DNA of 64,000 nt. Origin: Bacteroides fluxus YIT 12057 (GTDB lineage: Bacteria > Bacteroidota > Bacteroidia > Bacteroidales > Bacteroidaceae). Both the position numbers and the translations under genes were made by a program. The DNA lies in contig NZ_GL882691.1 of NCBI RefSeq assembly GCF_000195635.1, forward strand, positions 128,950 through 192,949, written 5' to 3'. The notes under the pieces were generated by a model. It did no database searches. It saw nothing but the letters and a program-made list of their open reading frames with translations, and was not told the DNA's origin. Positions 26,505-35,817 of this stretch are shown here, one piece after another; within the stretch, counting starts at the first letter, position 1, and each line of letters opens with the position of its first letter.

Positions 26505-28826
26505 ATGAAATCAGTGAACAGGTACTTGTGGGGAGCGGCTTTCGGGGCGCTCCTTGCAAGTTGCGGCACAAATGCCGTGCAGAAAGATTATGCGGATTAC
26601 GTCAATCCGTTTATCGGTACCGGAGGACATGGACACACGTTCCCCGGTGCTGTTGTTCCTAACGGTATGATACAGCCGGGGCCTGATACACGTATTTATG
26701 GCTGGGATGCGTGTTCGGGCTATTATGATGCGGATACTGTCATCAACGGCTTTTCACATCTTCATCTGAGCGGAACCGGTTGTGGTGATTATGGCGAGAT
26801 TCTATTGATGCCTACTGTGGGAAAACAGCATACGGAACTTTCTGCCGCAGCAGTCTCTTCTGATGCTTCATTTGCCGCGACGGGCGGTTCACCGGCTCAG
26901 ACGTTACCATACGCTTCCCGTTTCTCACACCGAAATGAGGAGGCGGCTCCCGGTTATTATTCCGTATTCCTCGACACCTATGGCGTAAAGGCGGAACTGA
27001 CCGCCACTTCACGAGCGGCATTGCATCGCTACACTTTTCCCGAAAGCAGTGAGGCCGGCTTTATCCTTGATCTGGACTACTCTTTGCAGGGGCAGCACAA
27101 CCGTGCCCTTTCTTTGGAAGTGGTGAATGATTCTACAATCTGCGGATATAAAAACACCAACAGCTGGGCATGGAGGCATGATGTCTATTTCAGGGCGGTG
27201 TTCTCCAAACCGTTTACTTGTGAAATCCTGACCGATTCCATCCTCCGGCCTAAAGGACAGCGCTCCCTGCCGGTGAAGAAGGCGTTGCTGCATTTTGCGA
27301 CAGCCAAGGATGAGCAGGTACTGGTCAAGGTGGCCCTTTCTTCGGTAGATGCGGAAGGAGCGGTAAAGAATCTGGCAGAGATTCCCGGATGGAATTTTGA
27401 GCAGGTAAAGGCTGATGCCCGCCGTGACTGGAATAATTATCTGGGCAAGATAGATATTGAGACGGATAATGCGGAGCAGAAGACCGTATTCTATACGGCC
27501 CTTTACCATACGGGCATTTCTCCGAGCCTGTTTACCGATGTGGACGGACGTTATCGTGGCCTTGACCGTGAGATACATACGGCCGAGGCAGACAAGCCCA
27601 TGTACACCATTTTCTCTTTATGGGACACCTTCCGTGCCTTGCATCCGTTGCTTACCATCATCGAACCGGAACTTAATACCCGTTTTATCAACGCTTTGCT
27701 GAAGCAGTACCGGGATGGGGGAATCTTGCCGATGTGGGAGCTTGCCGGAAATTATACCGGTACCATGATTGGTTACAACGCCGTGCCGGTGATTGTGGAT
27801 GCCTATATGAAGGGTGACCGTGGTTTCGATGCCCGCTTGGCTCTGGAAGCTTGTCTGCGCAGTGCCGAGTATGACACATTGGCTCCCATCGCCACGACTG
27901 ACTATCTGAAACATGCCGCATTGATGCCCATCTCCAAATATTACAAGAACACGCTGGGCTATGTACCTTGTGACAAAGAACATGAGGCAGTGGCGAAGGG
28001 ATTGGAATATGCTTATGACGACTGGTGTATCAGCCGGCTGGCAGGAGCTTTGGGAGATACCGCTACCCAACGCCGTTATGCCGAATTCGGCCGTTCGTAC
28101 CGCCATTATTTTGATCCGGTCGTTCGTTTCATGCGCGGTAAGGATATGGATGGAAACTGGCGTACACCATTCAATCCCCGTTCCAGCAGCCACCGTGAAG
28201 ACGATTATTGCGAAGGTACCGCCTGGCAATGGACATGGTTCGTCCCGCAGGATGTGGAAGGATTGGTACAGCTGATGGGAGGCCGTGAGGGCTTTATCAA
28301 TAAGTTGGACTCCTTGTTTACCGCCGATTCCGCATTGGAGGGTGACCAGACTTCTGCCGATATCTCGGGACTGATAGGACAGTATGCGCATGGAAACGAA
28401 CCGAGCCACCATATCCTGCATCTGTATAATAAGGTAGGCCAGCCTTGGAAAACGCAGGCTTTGGTAGATAGTGTGCTTCACAGCCAATACTTCAATGATC
28501 CTGACGGCCTTTCCGGTAATGAGGACTGCGGCCAGATGTCTGCGTGGTATATACTGAATTCAATGGGGTTCTATCAGCTTTGTCCGGGTAAGCCGGAATA
28601 TTCTATCGGCCGTCCGTTGTTCGATGCTGTAACTATTCGTCTGCCGCAAGGGAAGGAATTCCGCATCGTGGCAAAGAACAATTCAGCTGCCAACAAATAT
28701 ATTGAGAGTGCCACGCTGAACGGGAAGCCTCTGTCAGTGCCTTACTTCACCCATCAGCAACTGATGGAAGGGGGCATGCTGCAAGTAGTGATGACGGATA
28801 AACCGACAGAGTGGGGGACGGAATAA
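26505..28826 (+). CDS. GH92 alpha-mannosidase (lipoprotein)
   Basis: A 773-residue lipoprotein (lipobox LLASC, C20). The N-terminal beta-sandwich starts YADYVNPFIGTGGHGHTFPGA and the (alpha/alpha)6 barrel follows. GH92 features are GFSHLHLSGTGCGDYGEILLMP, SLWDTFRALHPLLTI, HGNEPSHH with E632 as the likely acid, and GNEDCGQMSAW (about 671-681), which holds the base region. GH92 enzymes are calcium-dependent inverting exo-alpha-mannosidases acting on alpha-1,2/1,3/1,4/1,6 links of N-glycans. It lies between two GH20-containing genes in the operon; linkage preference is not predictable here. Confidence 0.93.
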   Translation: MKSVNRYLWGAAFGALLASCGTNAVQKDYADYVNPFIGTGGHGHTFPGAVVPNGMIQPGPDTRIYGWDACSGYYDADTVINGFSHLHLSGTGCGDYGEILLMPTVGKQHTELSAAAVSSDASFAATGGSPAQTLPYASRFSHRNEEAAPGYYSVFLDTYGVKAELTATSRAALHRYTFPESSEAGFILDLDYSLQGQHNRALSLEVVNDSTICGYKNTNSWAWRHDVYFRAVFSKPFTCEILTDSILRPKGQRSLPVKKALLHFATAKDEQVLVKVALSSVDAEGAVKNLAEIPGWNFEQVKADARRDWNNYLGKIDIETDNAEQKTVFYTALYHTGISPSLFTDVDGRYRGLDREIHTAEADKPMYTIFSLWDTFRALHPLLTIIEPELNTRFINALLKQYRDGGILPMWELAGNYTGTMIGYNAVPVIVDAYMKGDRGFDARLALEACLRSAEYDTLAPIATTDYLKHAALMPISKYYKNTLGYVPCDKEHEAVAKGLEYAYDDWCISRLAGALGDTATQRRYAEFGRSYRHYFDPVVRFMRGKDMDGNWRTPFNPRSSSHREDDYCEGTAWQWTWFVPQDVEGLVQLMGGREGFINKLDSLFTADSALEGDQTSADISGLIGQYAHGNEPSHHILHLYNKVGQPWKTQALVDSVLHSQYFNDPDGLSGNEDCGQMSAWYILNSMGFYQLCPGKPEYSIGRPLFDAVTIRLPQGKEFRIVAKNNSAANKYIESATLNGKPLSVPYFTHQQLMEGGMLQVVMTDKPTEWGTE

Positions 28827-28862
28827 CGTAGTGATACCGAAATACTTTAAACACCGCCTTAT

Positions 28863-31800
28863 ATGCATAAGAAAAAAATAACAGGTGTCTTCATGTTTGT
28901 GGCTTTTCTTTGGTGCGGAAACTTGCCGGCCCAGAGAGTGATTCCTGTGCCGCAACAGGTGCAACAGGAAAGCGGGACATTCCGCATCACCGGAGACACT
29001 AAACTTTATACCAATCTGAAAGGCGCGGAAAGGGGGAGGCTGATTGCCTACCTCTCTTCCCAGCCTTCTTTTCTGAATAGAAAAGTATATGCGAGGAACT
29101 CTGCAGCAGGGAATGCTATCTTTCTTCAGAAGCTTCCGGTAATTGCCGCTTCCTCTTCCGAGGGATATGTCCTGGAAGTGACTGCCGGGGGAGTTACCGT
29201 CTCTTCCGCTACGGACACCGGGCTGTTCTATGGTTTGCAGACCTTGCTTCAGCTGGCGGAACCTGCCGGAGAGAATCTGTGGCAAGTGGCTGCCGTCAAG
29301 ATAGAAGATGCTCCCCGCTTTGACTATCGCGGTCTGATGATCGACGTTTCACGGCATTTCCGTACCAAGGAATTTCTGATGAAGCAGATGGACGCTCTGG
29401 TGCGTTATAAAATCAACCGTCTGCATCTGCATCTGACGGACGCTGCCGGATGGAGAATTGAAATCAAAAAATATCCCAGGCTTACGGAGTTTGCCGCATG
29501 GCGTCCGGAAACGGTCTGGAAGAAGTGGTGGAACGCCCCTGACGGGCGCAAGTACTGTGAAGGGACAGACCCCGCCGCTTATGGCGGATATTATACGCAG
29601 GATGACATACGCGAACTGGTGCGCTATGCCGCTGACCGTCATATCACCCTTATTCCCGAAATAGAGATGCCTGCCCATTCGGAAGAGGTCCTGGCGGCCT
29701 ATCCGGAACTTTCATGCCAGGGAAAGCCCTATACGAGTGCGGATTTTTGTGTAGGCAATGAAAAGACGTTTGCTTTTCTGGAAGATGTGCTGACCGAGGT
29801 TATGGATCTTTTTCCGTCCGAGTACATTCATGTAGGAGGCGACGAGGCAGGTAAGCAGTCCTGGAAAACTTGCCCTAAGTGCTTGCAGCGTATGAAGGAC
29901 GAGGGGCTGAAGGATCTGGACGAATTGCAAAGCTACCTCATTCACCGTATGGAGGTGTTTTTGAACAAGCACGGACGCAAGCTGCTGGGCTGGGACGAGA
30001 TTATGGAAGGAGGGCTGGCACCCAATGCCACAGTGATGTCCTGGCGGGGTGAAGAAGGCGGATTGAAGGCGGTGCAGGCTGGTCATCGTGCCATTATGAC
30101 CCCGGGAAGCTATTGTTACTTCGACGGTTATCAAGATGCCCCTTATTCCCAGCCGGAAGCCATAGGCGGTTATCTGCCTTTGTCCAAAGTCTATTCATAC
30201 AACCCTGTCCCGGATTCGTTTACAACGGAGGAAGCCGGATTGCTGTATGGCGTGCAAGGCAATCTGTGGGCGGAATACATACCTACTGACGAGCATTATG
30301 AATACATGATTTATCCTCGTATCCTGGCTCTTGCCGAAGTGGCGTGGAGTATGCCGGAACGTAAGTCATACAGCGAGTTTCACCGCAGTGCCCTGCGTGA
30401 AGTGGATTGGCTGTCGTCCAAAGGCTATCATCCTTTCCCGTTGAAGAATGAAATCGGCAACCGTCCCGAAGCGGCACATCCCGTCAAACATCTGGCATTG
30501 GGCAAACCGGTGAAGTATAACGCTCCCTACAACGGGCATTACAAGGCTCAGGGAGATCAGTCGCTGACCGATGGCATCCGTGGGGGGTGGACTTATTCCG
30601 ACGGTGCCTGGCAGGGTTTTATCTCGCGTGACCGTCTGGATGTGACCATTGACCTGGAACGGGAGGAAGAGATTCGTTCCGTCGGTGCCGATTTCATGCA
30701 GGTGGCAGGACCGGAAGTCTTTTTGCCTGCCGAAGTCATTGTTTCCGCTTCTCTTGACGGAGTGGAGTTTGCCGAACTGGCGCATCTGGAGAATGTAGTG
30801 TCCAAAGACTCTGCCATTTGTTTCAGAAACTACGGCTGGAAAGGTGAAGCCCGTGCCCGTTACATCCGCTATCAGGCACGTGCGGACAAGAATATAGGCG
30901 GGTGGATATTTACGGACGAGATTGTGGTGGATGGAGGTACCCGGCAACCGGTGGATTATGTGAATCCTTTTGTGGGAACGACCAATTACGGCACTACGAA
31001 TCCCGGTGCGGTGTGTCCGCAGGGCATGATGTCTGTAGTTCCTTTCAACGTAATGGGGGCGGTGAACGGAAACATCGACAAGGACAGCCGCTGGTGGTCC
31101 ACTCCATACGAGAATAAGAATACTTACTTTACAGGCTATGCGCATGTCAACCTCAGCGGGGTAGGTTGTCCCGAAATGGGTTCCTTGCTGCTGATGCCTA
31201 CTGCAGGTGAACTGAACGTGGATTACATGCAGTATGGAAGTTCCTATAGAGATGAACAGGCAAGTCCGGGCTATTACTCCAACTATCTGACCAAGTACGG
31301 CATAAAGACCGAAGTGACCGCTACGCCCCGTACCGGCCGTGCCCGTTTCACTTTCCCTACCGGACAAGGCAACATCTTGTTGAATTTAGGGGAAGGATTG
31401 ACCAACGAGAGTGGGGCTACCGTCCGTTTTGTGAGTGATACCGAGATAGAGGGTAGTAAATTGCTGGGAACTTTCTGCTATAATCCCGATGCGGTATTCC
31501 CTGTTTATTTCGTGATGAAGATAAACAAGGCTCCGAAAACCCGCGGCTATTGGAAACAGATGCGCAAGATGGGAGTAGAGGCTCAGTGGGACAGCACGTC
31601 GGGTACCCGAAAAATCTATCCGCACTATACCAAGGAGATGAGCGGCGACGATGTAGGAGTCTGGTTTACTTTTGATACTGCCGGAAACGAAGAGGTGGAG
31701 GTAAGTATGGGCGTGTCTTTCGTAAGCATTGCCAATGCACGCCAAAATCTGGAAGCGGAGCAGAAAGGAAGAAGTTTCGAACAGCTGCATACGGCTGCCC

Positions 31801-33125
31801 GCCAGGCATGGAATGATGACTTGGGCCGCATTTTAGTGGAAGGCGGAACGGAAGAACAACGCCGTGTGTTCTATACAGCCTTGTACCACTTCCTGATACA
31901 TCCCAACCTCTTGCAGGATGTCAACGGGCAATACCCTGCCATGGAAGGCAATGAGATACGTACGGCGAAAGGAAACCGCTACACGGTTTTTTCCTTGTGG
32001 GATACTTACCGGAATGTACACCAGCTGATGACCTTGCTTTTTCCGGACCGCCAGCTCGATATGGTACGGACAATGATAGATATGTATCGCGAGCATGGCT
32101 GGTTACCCAAATGGGAACTTTATGGCCGCGAAACACTCACGATGGAAGGTGATCCCTCCATCCCCGTCATCGTGGATACCTGGATGAAAGGTTTGCGCGA
32201 TTTCGACGTGGAGACGGCATACAAGGCGATGTACAAGTCGGCCACCTTGCCCGGAAGGGACAACTTGATGCGTCCGGATGTCGATGACTACTACTCGTTG
32301 GGGTATATTCCGTTGCGTGAGCAGTATGACAATTCGGTTTCCCATGCATTGGAATATTACATTGCCGATTATGCCCTTTCCCGTTTTGCAAAGGCGTTGG
32401 GCAAGAAAGAAGATGCCGAGCTTTTCCATAACCGCTCCATGGGCTATAAGCACTATTATTGCCGACAGTACGGTACGCTCCGGCCCATTCTGCCGGATGG
32501 AAAGTTCTATTCTCCTTTCGATCCGATGGAGGGCGCCGATTTTGCCCCGAGTCCGGGCTTCCACGAAGGGAACTCCTGGAACTATACATTCTATGTTCCC
32601 CACGATGTTTTCGGGCTTGCCAAACTGATGGGCGGCAGAAAGAATTTTGTGGATAAACTTCAGAAAGTGTTTGATGAAGGATTGTATGATCCGGCCAATG
32701 AACCGGATATTGCTTATCCATATCTTTTCAGTTATTTCGGTGGAGAGGAGTGGCGTACCCAGAAGCTGGTCAAAGAGCTGTTGGCACGTTACTTTACCGA
32801 CAAGCCGAATGGTATTCCGGGCAATGATGATACGGGAACCATGTCTGCATGGGCTATTTTCAGCATGATGGGCTTTTATCCGGATTGTCCCGGTACTCCC
32901 GATTATACACTGACGACGCCTGTTTTCGACAAGGTAACCCTTCGTCTGGATCCACGTTATTATGGGAAAGAGGCATTAATCATCCGCAAGTCATCTCCGG
33001 ATTCGGACTATATCAGGGAAGTGAAGCTGGGTGAGAAGAAGCATGCCGGTTTCCGCATCACGCATGAAGAACTGACGCGTGCCGGAGAACTGGTATTTGA
33101 AATGAAAGAAAACGATAAAAAGTGA
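28863..33125 (+). CDS. GH20-GH92 fusion: beta-hexosaminidase joined to alpha-mannosidase
   Basis: One continuous 1420-residue frame with signal peptide MHKKKITGVFMFVAFLWCGNLPAQ. Residues about 25-150 are GH20b and 155-520 the GH20 barrel (NRLHLHLTDAAGWRIE; D327-E328 in HVGGDEAGK). About 545-690 is an F5/8-type discoidin-like domain ending in a DEIVVDGG block. From 697 (VDYVNPFVGTTNYGTTNPGA) a complete GH92 follows, with NLSGVGCPEMGSLLLMP, SLWDTYRNVHQLMTL, E1280 in NEPDIAYPY, and D1322-D1323 in GNDDTGTMSAW. Both active sites look intact. Adjacent separate GH20 and GH92 genes suggest the fusion arose by duplication and joining. The protein could trim GlcNAc and then mannose of one antenna in turn; that is inference. 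Confidence 0.93.
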   Translation: MHKKKITGVFMFVAFLWCGNLPAQRVIPVPQQVQQESGTFRITGDTKLYTNLKGAERGRLIAYLSSQPSFLNRKVYARNSAAGNAIFLQKLPVIAASSSEGYVLEVTAGGVTVSSATDTGLFYGLQTLLQLAEPAGENLWQVAAVKIEDAPRFDYRGLMIDVSRHFRTKEFLMKQMDALVRYKINRLHLHLTDAAGWRIEIKKYPRLTEFAAWRPETVWKKWWNAPDGRKYCEGTDPAAYGGYYTQDDIRELVRYAADRHITLIPEIEMPAHSEEVLAAYPELSCQGKPYTSADFCVGNEKTFAFLEDVLTEVMDLFPSEYIHVGGDEAGKQSWKTCPKCLQRMKDEGLKDLDELQSYLIHRMEVFLNKHGRKLLGWDEIMEGGLAPNATVMSWRGEEGGLKAVQAGHRAIMTPGSYCYFDGYQDAPYSQPEAIGGYLPLSKVYSYNPVPDSFTTEEAGLLYGVQGNLWAEYIPTDEHYEYMIYPRILALAEVAWSMPERKSYSEFHRSALREVDWLSSKGYHPFPLKNEIGNRPEAAHPVKHLALGKPVKYNAPYNGHYKAQGDQSLTDGIRGGWTYSDGAWQGFISRDRLDVTIDLEREEEIRSVGADFMQVAGPEVFLPAEVIVSASLDGVEFAELAHLENVVSKDSAICFRNYGWKGEARARYIRYQARADKNIGGWIFTDEIVVDGGTRQPVDYVNPFVGTTNYGTTNPGAVCPQGMMSVVPFNVMGAVNGNIDKDSRWWSTPYENKNTYFTGYAHVNLSGVGCPEMGSLLLMPTAGELNVDYMQYGSSYRDEQASPGYYSNYLTKYGIKTEVTATPRTGRARFTFPTGQGNILLNLGEGLTNESGATVRFVSDTEIEGSKLLGTFCYNPDAVFPVYFVMKINKAPKTRGYWKQMRKMGVEAQWDSTSGTRKIYPHYTKEMSGDDVGVWFTFDTAGNEEVEVSMGVSFVSIANARQNLEAEQKGRSFEQLHTAARQAWNDDLGRILVEGGTEEQRRVFYTALYHFLIHPNLLQDVNGQYPAMEGNEIRTAKGNRYTVFSLWDTYRNVHQLMTLLFPDRQLDMVRTMIDMYREHGWLPKWELYGRETLTMEGDPSIPVIVDTWMKGLRDFDVETAYKAMYKSATLPGRDNLMRPDVDDYYSLGYIPLREQYDNSVSHALEYYIADYALSRFAKALGKKEDAELFHNRSMGYKHYYCRQYGTLRPILPDGKFYSPFDPMEGADFAPSPGFHEGNSWNYTFYVPHDVFGLAKLMGGRKNFVDKLQKVFDEGLYDPANEPDIAYPYLFSYFGGEEWRTQKLVKELLARYFTDKPNGIPGNDDTGTMSAWAIFSMMGFYPDCPGTPDYTLTTPVFDKVTLRLDPRYYGKEALIIRKSSPDSDYIREVKLGEKKHAGFRITHEELTRAGELVFEMKENDKK

Positions 33126-33129
33126 TGAT

Positions 33130-35631
33130 ATGAAAGGAAAATTGAAACTTGCAGTTATTTCGCTGCTGGCTATACCTATGTTGCTTCAAGCGCAGGTACG
33201 TACGGAACAGACCTTCAAGAAAGGATGGAAGTTTACCCGTGAGGACAGTAAGGATTTCAGCCGGCAGGATTATAATGATGCCAAATGGCAATCGGTGACA
33301 GTGCCGCATGATTGGGCTATCTACGGTCCTTTCAGCGTCAACAACGACAAGCAGAACGTGGCCATTGCCCAAGATGGGCAGAAAGAGGCGATGGAACATG
33401 CCGGACGTACCGGAGGCCTGCCTTTTGTCGGTGTGGGATGGTATCGCCTGAATTTCGAGGCTCCTGCTTCCATGGCAGGGAAAAAGGCTACCCTGGTGTT
33501 CGACGGCGCCATGAGCCATGCCCGTGTCTATATCAATGGGCAGGAAGCGGGCTATTGGCCCTATGGCTATAACTCCTTCTTTGTAGATGCTACCCCTTAT
33601 CTGAAAGCGAATGAAGTGAACACGCTTGCCGTGCGTCTGGAGAACGAATCGGAATCTTCCCGTTGGTATCCGGGGGCGGGACTTTACCGTAACGTACATC
33701 TGGTCATTAATGAAGATGTACACATTCCTGTGTGGGGCACTGTAGTGACTACTCCGGTGGTGGAAGAGGGATTTGCCAGAGTCAACGTGAAAACGGAACT
33801 GGTAATGCCTGAAGGAAAAAAGGTATCGGACTATCGCATCGTGACTCAGGTTAAAAGAGCGGACGGCAAGATGCTGGCTTCGGATGACAGGCCGGGAAAC
33901 AAACTGGATGCTACCTTCTTCAACCAGAATTTTGTGATTTATAACCCTTCGTTGTGGTCGCCCGACTCTCCTGTACTCTATACGGCGGAGACCAAGATAT
34001 ATGAGGGGGATGTGCTGAAAGATGAATATACGACCCGTTTCGGTATCCGTACGCTGGAGATTATTCCGGACAAAGGATTCTTCCTGAACGGGAAGATGAC
34101 GAAATTCAGAGGAGTGTGCAACCACCACGACCTGGGGCCTTTGGGTGGTATAGCCAATGAGGCAGGTATCCGCCGCCAGATCCGGATTCTGAAAGATATG
34201 GGTTGCAATGCCATCCGTACTTCTCATAACATGCCTGCTCCCGAACTGATCCGTGCCTGTGATGAGATGGGTATGATGGTGATGGCAGAATCTTTCGATG
34301 AATGGAAAGGTGCCAAGGTGCAGAACGGATATCACAAGATATTTGATGAATGGGTAGAGAAGGATTTGGTGAATCTGATCCGTCATTACCGCAACAATCC
34401 GAGTATCGTGATGTGGTGTATAGGCAATGAGGTTCCCGACCAGTGGAACGGAAACCGTGGCCCGAAACTTTCCCGCATGCTTCAGGACATCTGTCACCGT
34501 GAGGATCCTACGCGTCCTGTAACCCAGGGTATGGATGCTCCGGATGCTGTAGTGAATAATAACATGGCAGCTGTGATGGACGTGGCAGGTTTCAACTATC
34601 GTCCTCATAAATACCTGGAAAACTACAAGAAACTTCCCCAATGCATTGTTCTGGGTAGTGAGACAGCCTCTACGGTCAGCTCCCGCGGAGTATATAAATT
34701 CCCTGTAGAACGCCGTTCCATGCAGAAATATCCCGATCATCAGTCTTCCTCATACGATGTGGAACACTGTGGCTGGAGCAATTTGCCGGAAGATGACTGG
34801 ATCTGGCATGAAGACAACACCTGGTGTATCGGAGAATTCGTATGGACGGGTTTCGACTACCTGGGTGAACCTACTCCTTATTATACGGACTGGCCCAGCC
34901 ACTCCTCGCTCTTCGGTATCGTTGACCTTGCCGGACTGCCTAAGGACCGTTTCTATCTCTATCGCAGTCATTGGAATCCCGGGAAAGAGACGCTGCACAT
35001 TCTTCCGCACTGGAATTGGGAAGGCCGCGAAGGAGAAGTGACACCGGTTTTTGTCTATACCAACTATCCCTCTGCCGAACTTTTCATTAATGGAAAAAGC
35101 CAGGGCAAACGCAGCAAGGATCTGTCCGTGACAGTGGAAAACAGCAAGGATTCTATCTCTACAGCCGAATTCAAGCGCCAGCAACGTTACCGCCTGATGT
35201 GGATGGATACAAGATACGAACCGGGCAGCATAAAAGTGGTTGCATACGACAAGGACGGAAAAGCGGTTGCCGAAAAAGAAATGCATACTGCCGGTGCACC
35301 GCATCATATTGAACTGGTCGCCGACCGTACAACGATTGATGCCGGTGGTGAGGACTTGTCGTTCGTTACCGTAAAAGTAGTGGATAAAGACGGTAATCTT
35401 TGCCCGCTTGCCGATAATGAAATCCGTTTCAAGGTGAAAGGAGCCGGTTTCTATCGGGCGGGTGCCAACGGTAATCCCGCTTCATTGGAAAGTTTTCAGG
35501 TTCCGAGAATGAAAGTGTTCAACGGTATGATGACTGCCATTGTCGCCGCTACCGATAAACCCGGAGAGATTCTGCTTGAAGCTACGGGTAAAGGCCTGCA
35601 AAAAGCGGTGCTGAAGCTGGAGAGCAAATAA
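33130..35631 (+). CDS. GH2 beta-galactosidase (exported)
   Basis: An 833-residue enzyme with signal peptide MKGKLKLAVISLLAIPMLLQA. It has the GH2 jelly roll (WQSVTVPHDWAIYGPF, WYRLNFEAP), an Ig-like domain, and a barrel with FRGVCNHHDLGPLGG and NAIRTSHNMPAPE. The acid/base is E434 in WCIGNEVPDQW, the nucleophile E569 in WCIGEFVWTGFDYLGEPTPYY. DUF4982-like and Ig C-terminal domains end the protein. The histidine pair and the overall plan favour beta-galactosidase over glucuronidase. It follows the fusion gene by 4 bp, last in the operon before a hairpin, and would remove terminal beta-galactose exposed by sialidase. Confidence 0.88.
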   Translation: MKGKLKLAVISLLAIPMLLQAQVRTEQTFKKGWKFTREDSKDFSRQDYNDAKWQSVTVPHDWAIYGPFSVNNDKQNVAIAQDGQKEAMEHAGRTGGLPFVGVGWYRLNFEAPASMAGKKATLVFDGAMSHARVYINGQEAGYWPYGYNSFFVDATPYLKANEVNTLAVRLENESESSRWYPGAGLYRNVHLVINEDVHIPVWGTVVTTPVVEEGFARVNVKTELVMPEGKKVSDYRIVTQVKRADGKMLASDDRPGNKLDATFFNQNFVIYNPSLWSPDSPVLYTAETKIYEGDVLKDEYTTRFGIRTLEIIPDKGFFLNGKMTKFRGVCNHHDLGPLGGIANEAGIRRQIRILKDMGCNAIRTSHNMPAPELIRACDEMGMMVMAESFDEWKGAKVQNGYHKIFDEWVEKDLVNLIRHYRNNPSIVMWCIGNEVPDQWNGNRGPKLSRMLQDICHREDPTRPVTQGMDAPDAVVNNNMAAVMDVAGFNYRPHKYLENYKKLPQCIVLGSETASTVSSRGVYKFPVERRSMQKYPDHQSSSYDVEHCGWSNLPEDDWIWHEDNTWCIGEFVWTGFDYLGEPTPYYTDWPSHSSLFGIVDLAGLPKDRFYLYRSHWNPGKETLHILPHWNWEGREGEVTPVFVYTNYPSAELFINGKSQGKRSKDLSVTVENSKDSISTAEFKRQQRYRLMWMDTRYEPGSIKVVAYDKDGKAVAEKEMHTAGAPHHIELVADRTTIDAGGEDLSFVTVKVVDKDGNLCPLADNEIRFKVKGAGFYRAGANGNPASLESFQVPRMKVFNGMMTAIVAATDKPGEILLEATGKGLQKAVLKLESK

Positions 35632-35635
35632 TAGG

Positions 35636-35705
35636 TAGAATTATCCTTGTATTAGATAAATGCTATAATTTATTTAATGTGGGGATAATTCTAATTATTT
35701 TTATT
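35636..35705 (+). terminator. Terminator of the glycosidase operon
   Basis: TAGAATTATCC (35636-35646) pairs with GGATAATTCTA (35683-35693) across a 36-nt AT-rich loop, followed by ATTATTTTTATT. The stem is AT-rich and the loop long, so strength is uncertain. Confidence 0.5.
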
Positions 35706-35734
35706 AATGTATCGCTATAATTTTAAATATTGCT

Positions 35735-35742
35735 TATATTTG
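35735..35742 (+). promoter_or_regulatory. Putative -7 box for the sulfatase-nanH unit
   Basis: TATATTTG (TAnnTTTG), 75 bp before the sulfatase ATG and just after the preceding terminator. It implies a separate transcript. Confidence 0.45.
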
Positions 35743-35817
35743 CAAACGTAAATCTTAATGATTTGCTTAAAGTCATGGATTTGCCATAGGAAAAAACTTT
35801 GATAAAATCAGAATATT

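Noticed and set aside
33058..34740. 560-codon open frame on the minus strand opposite the beta-galactosidase
   Set aside because: Antisense to a clear GH2 gene, with a low-information His/Arg/Ile-rich product. No independent support.
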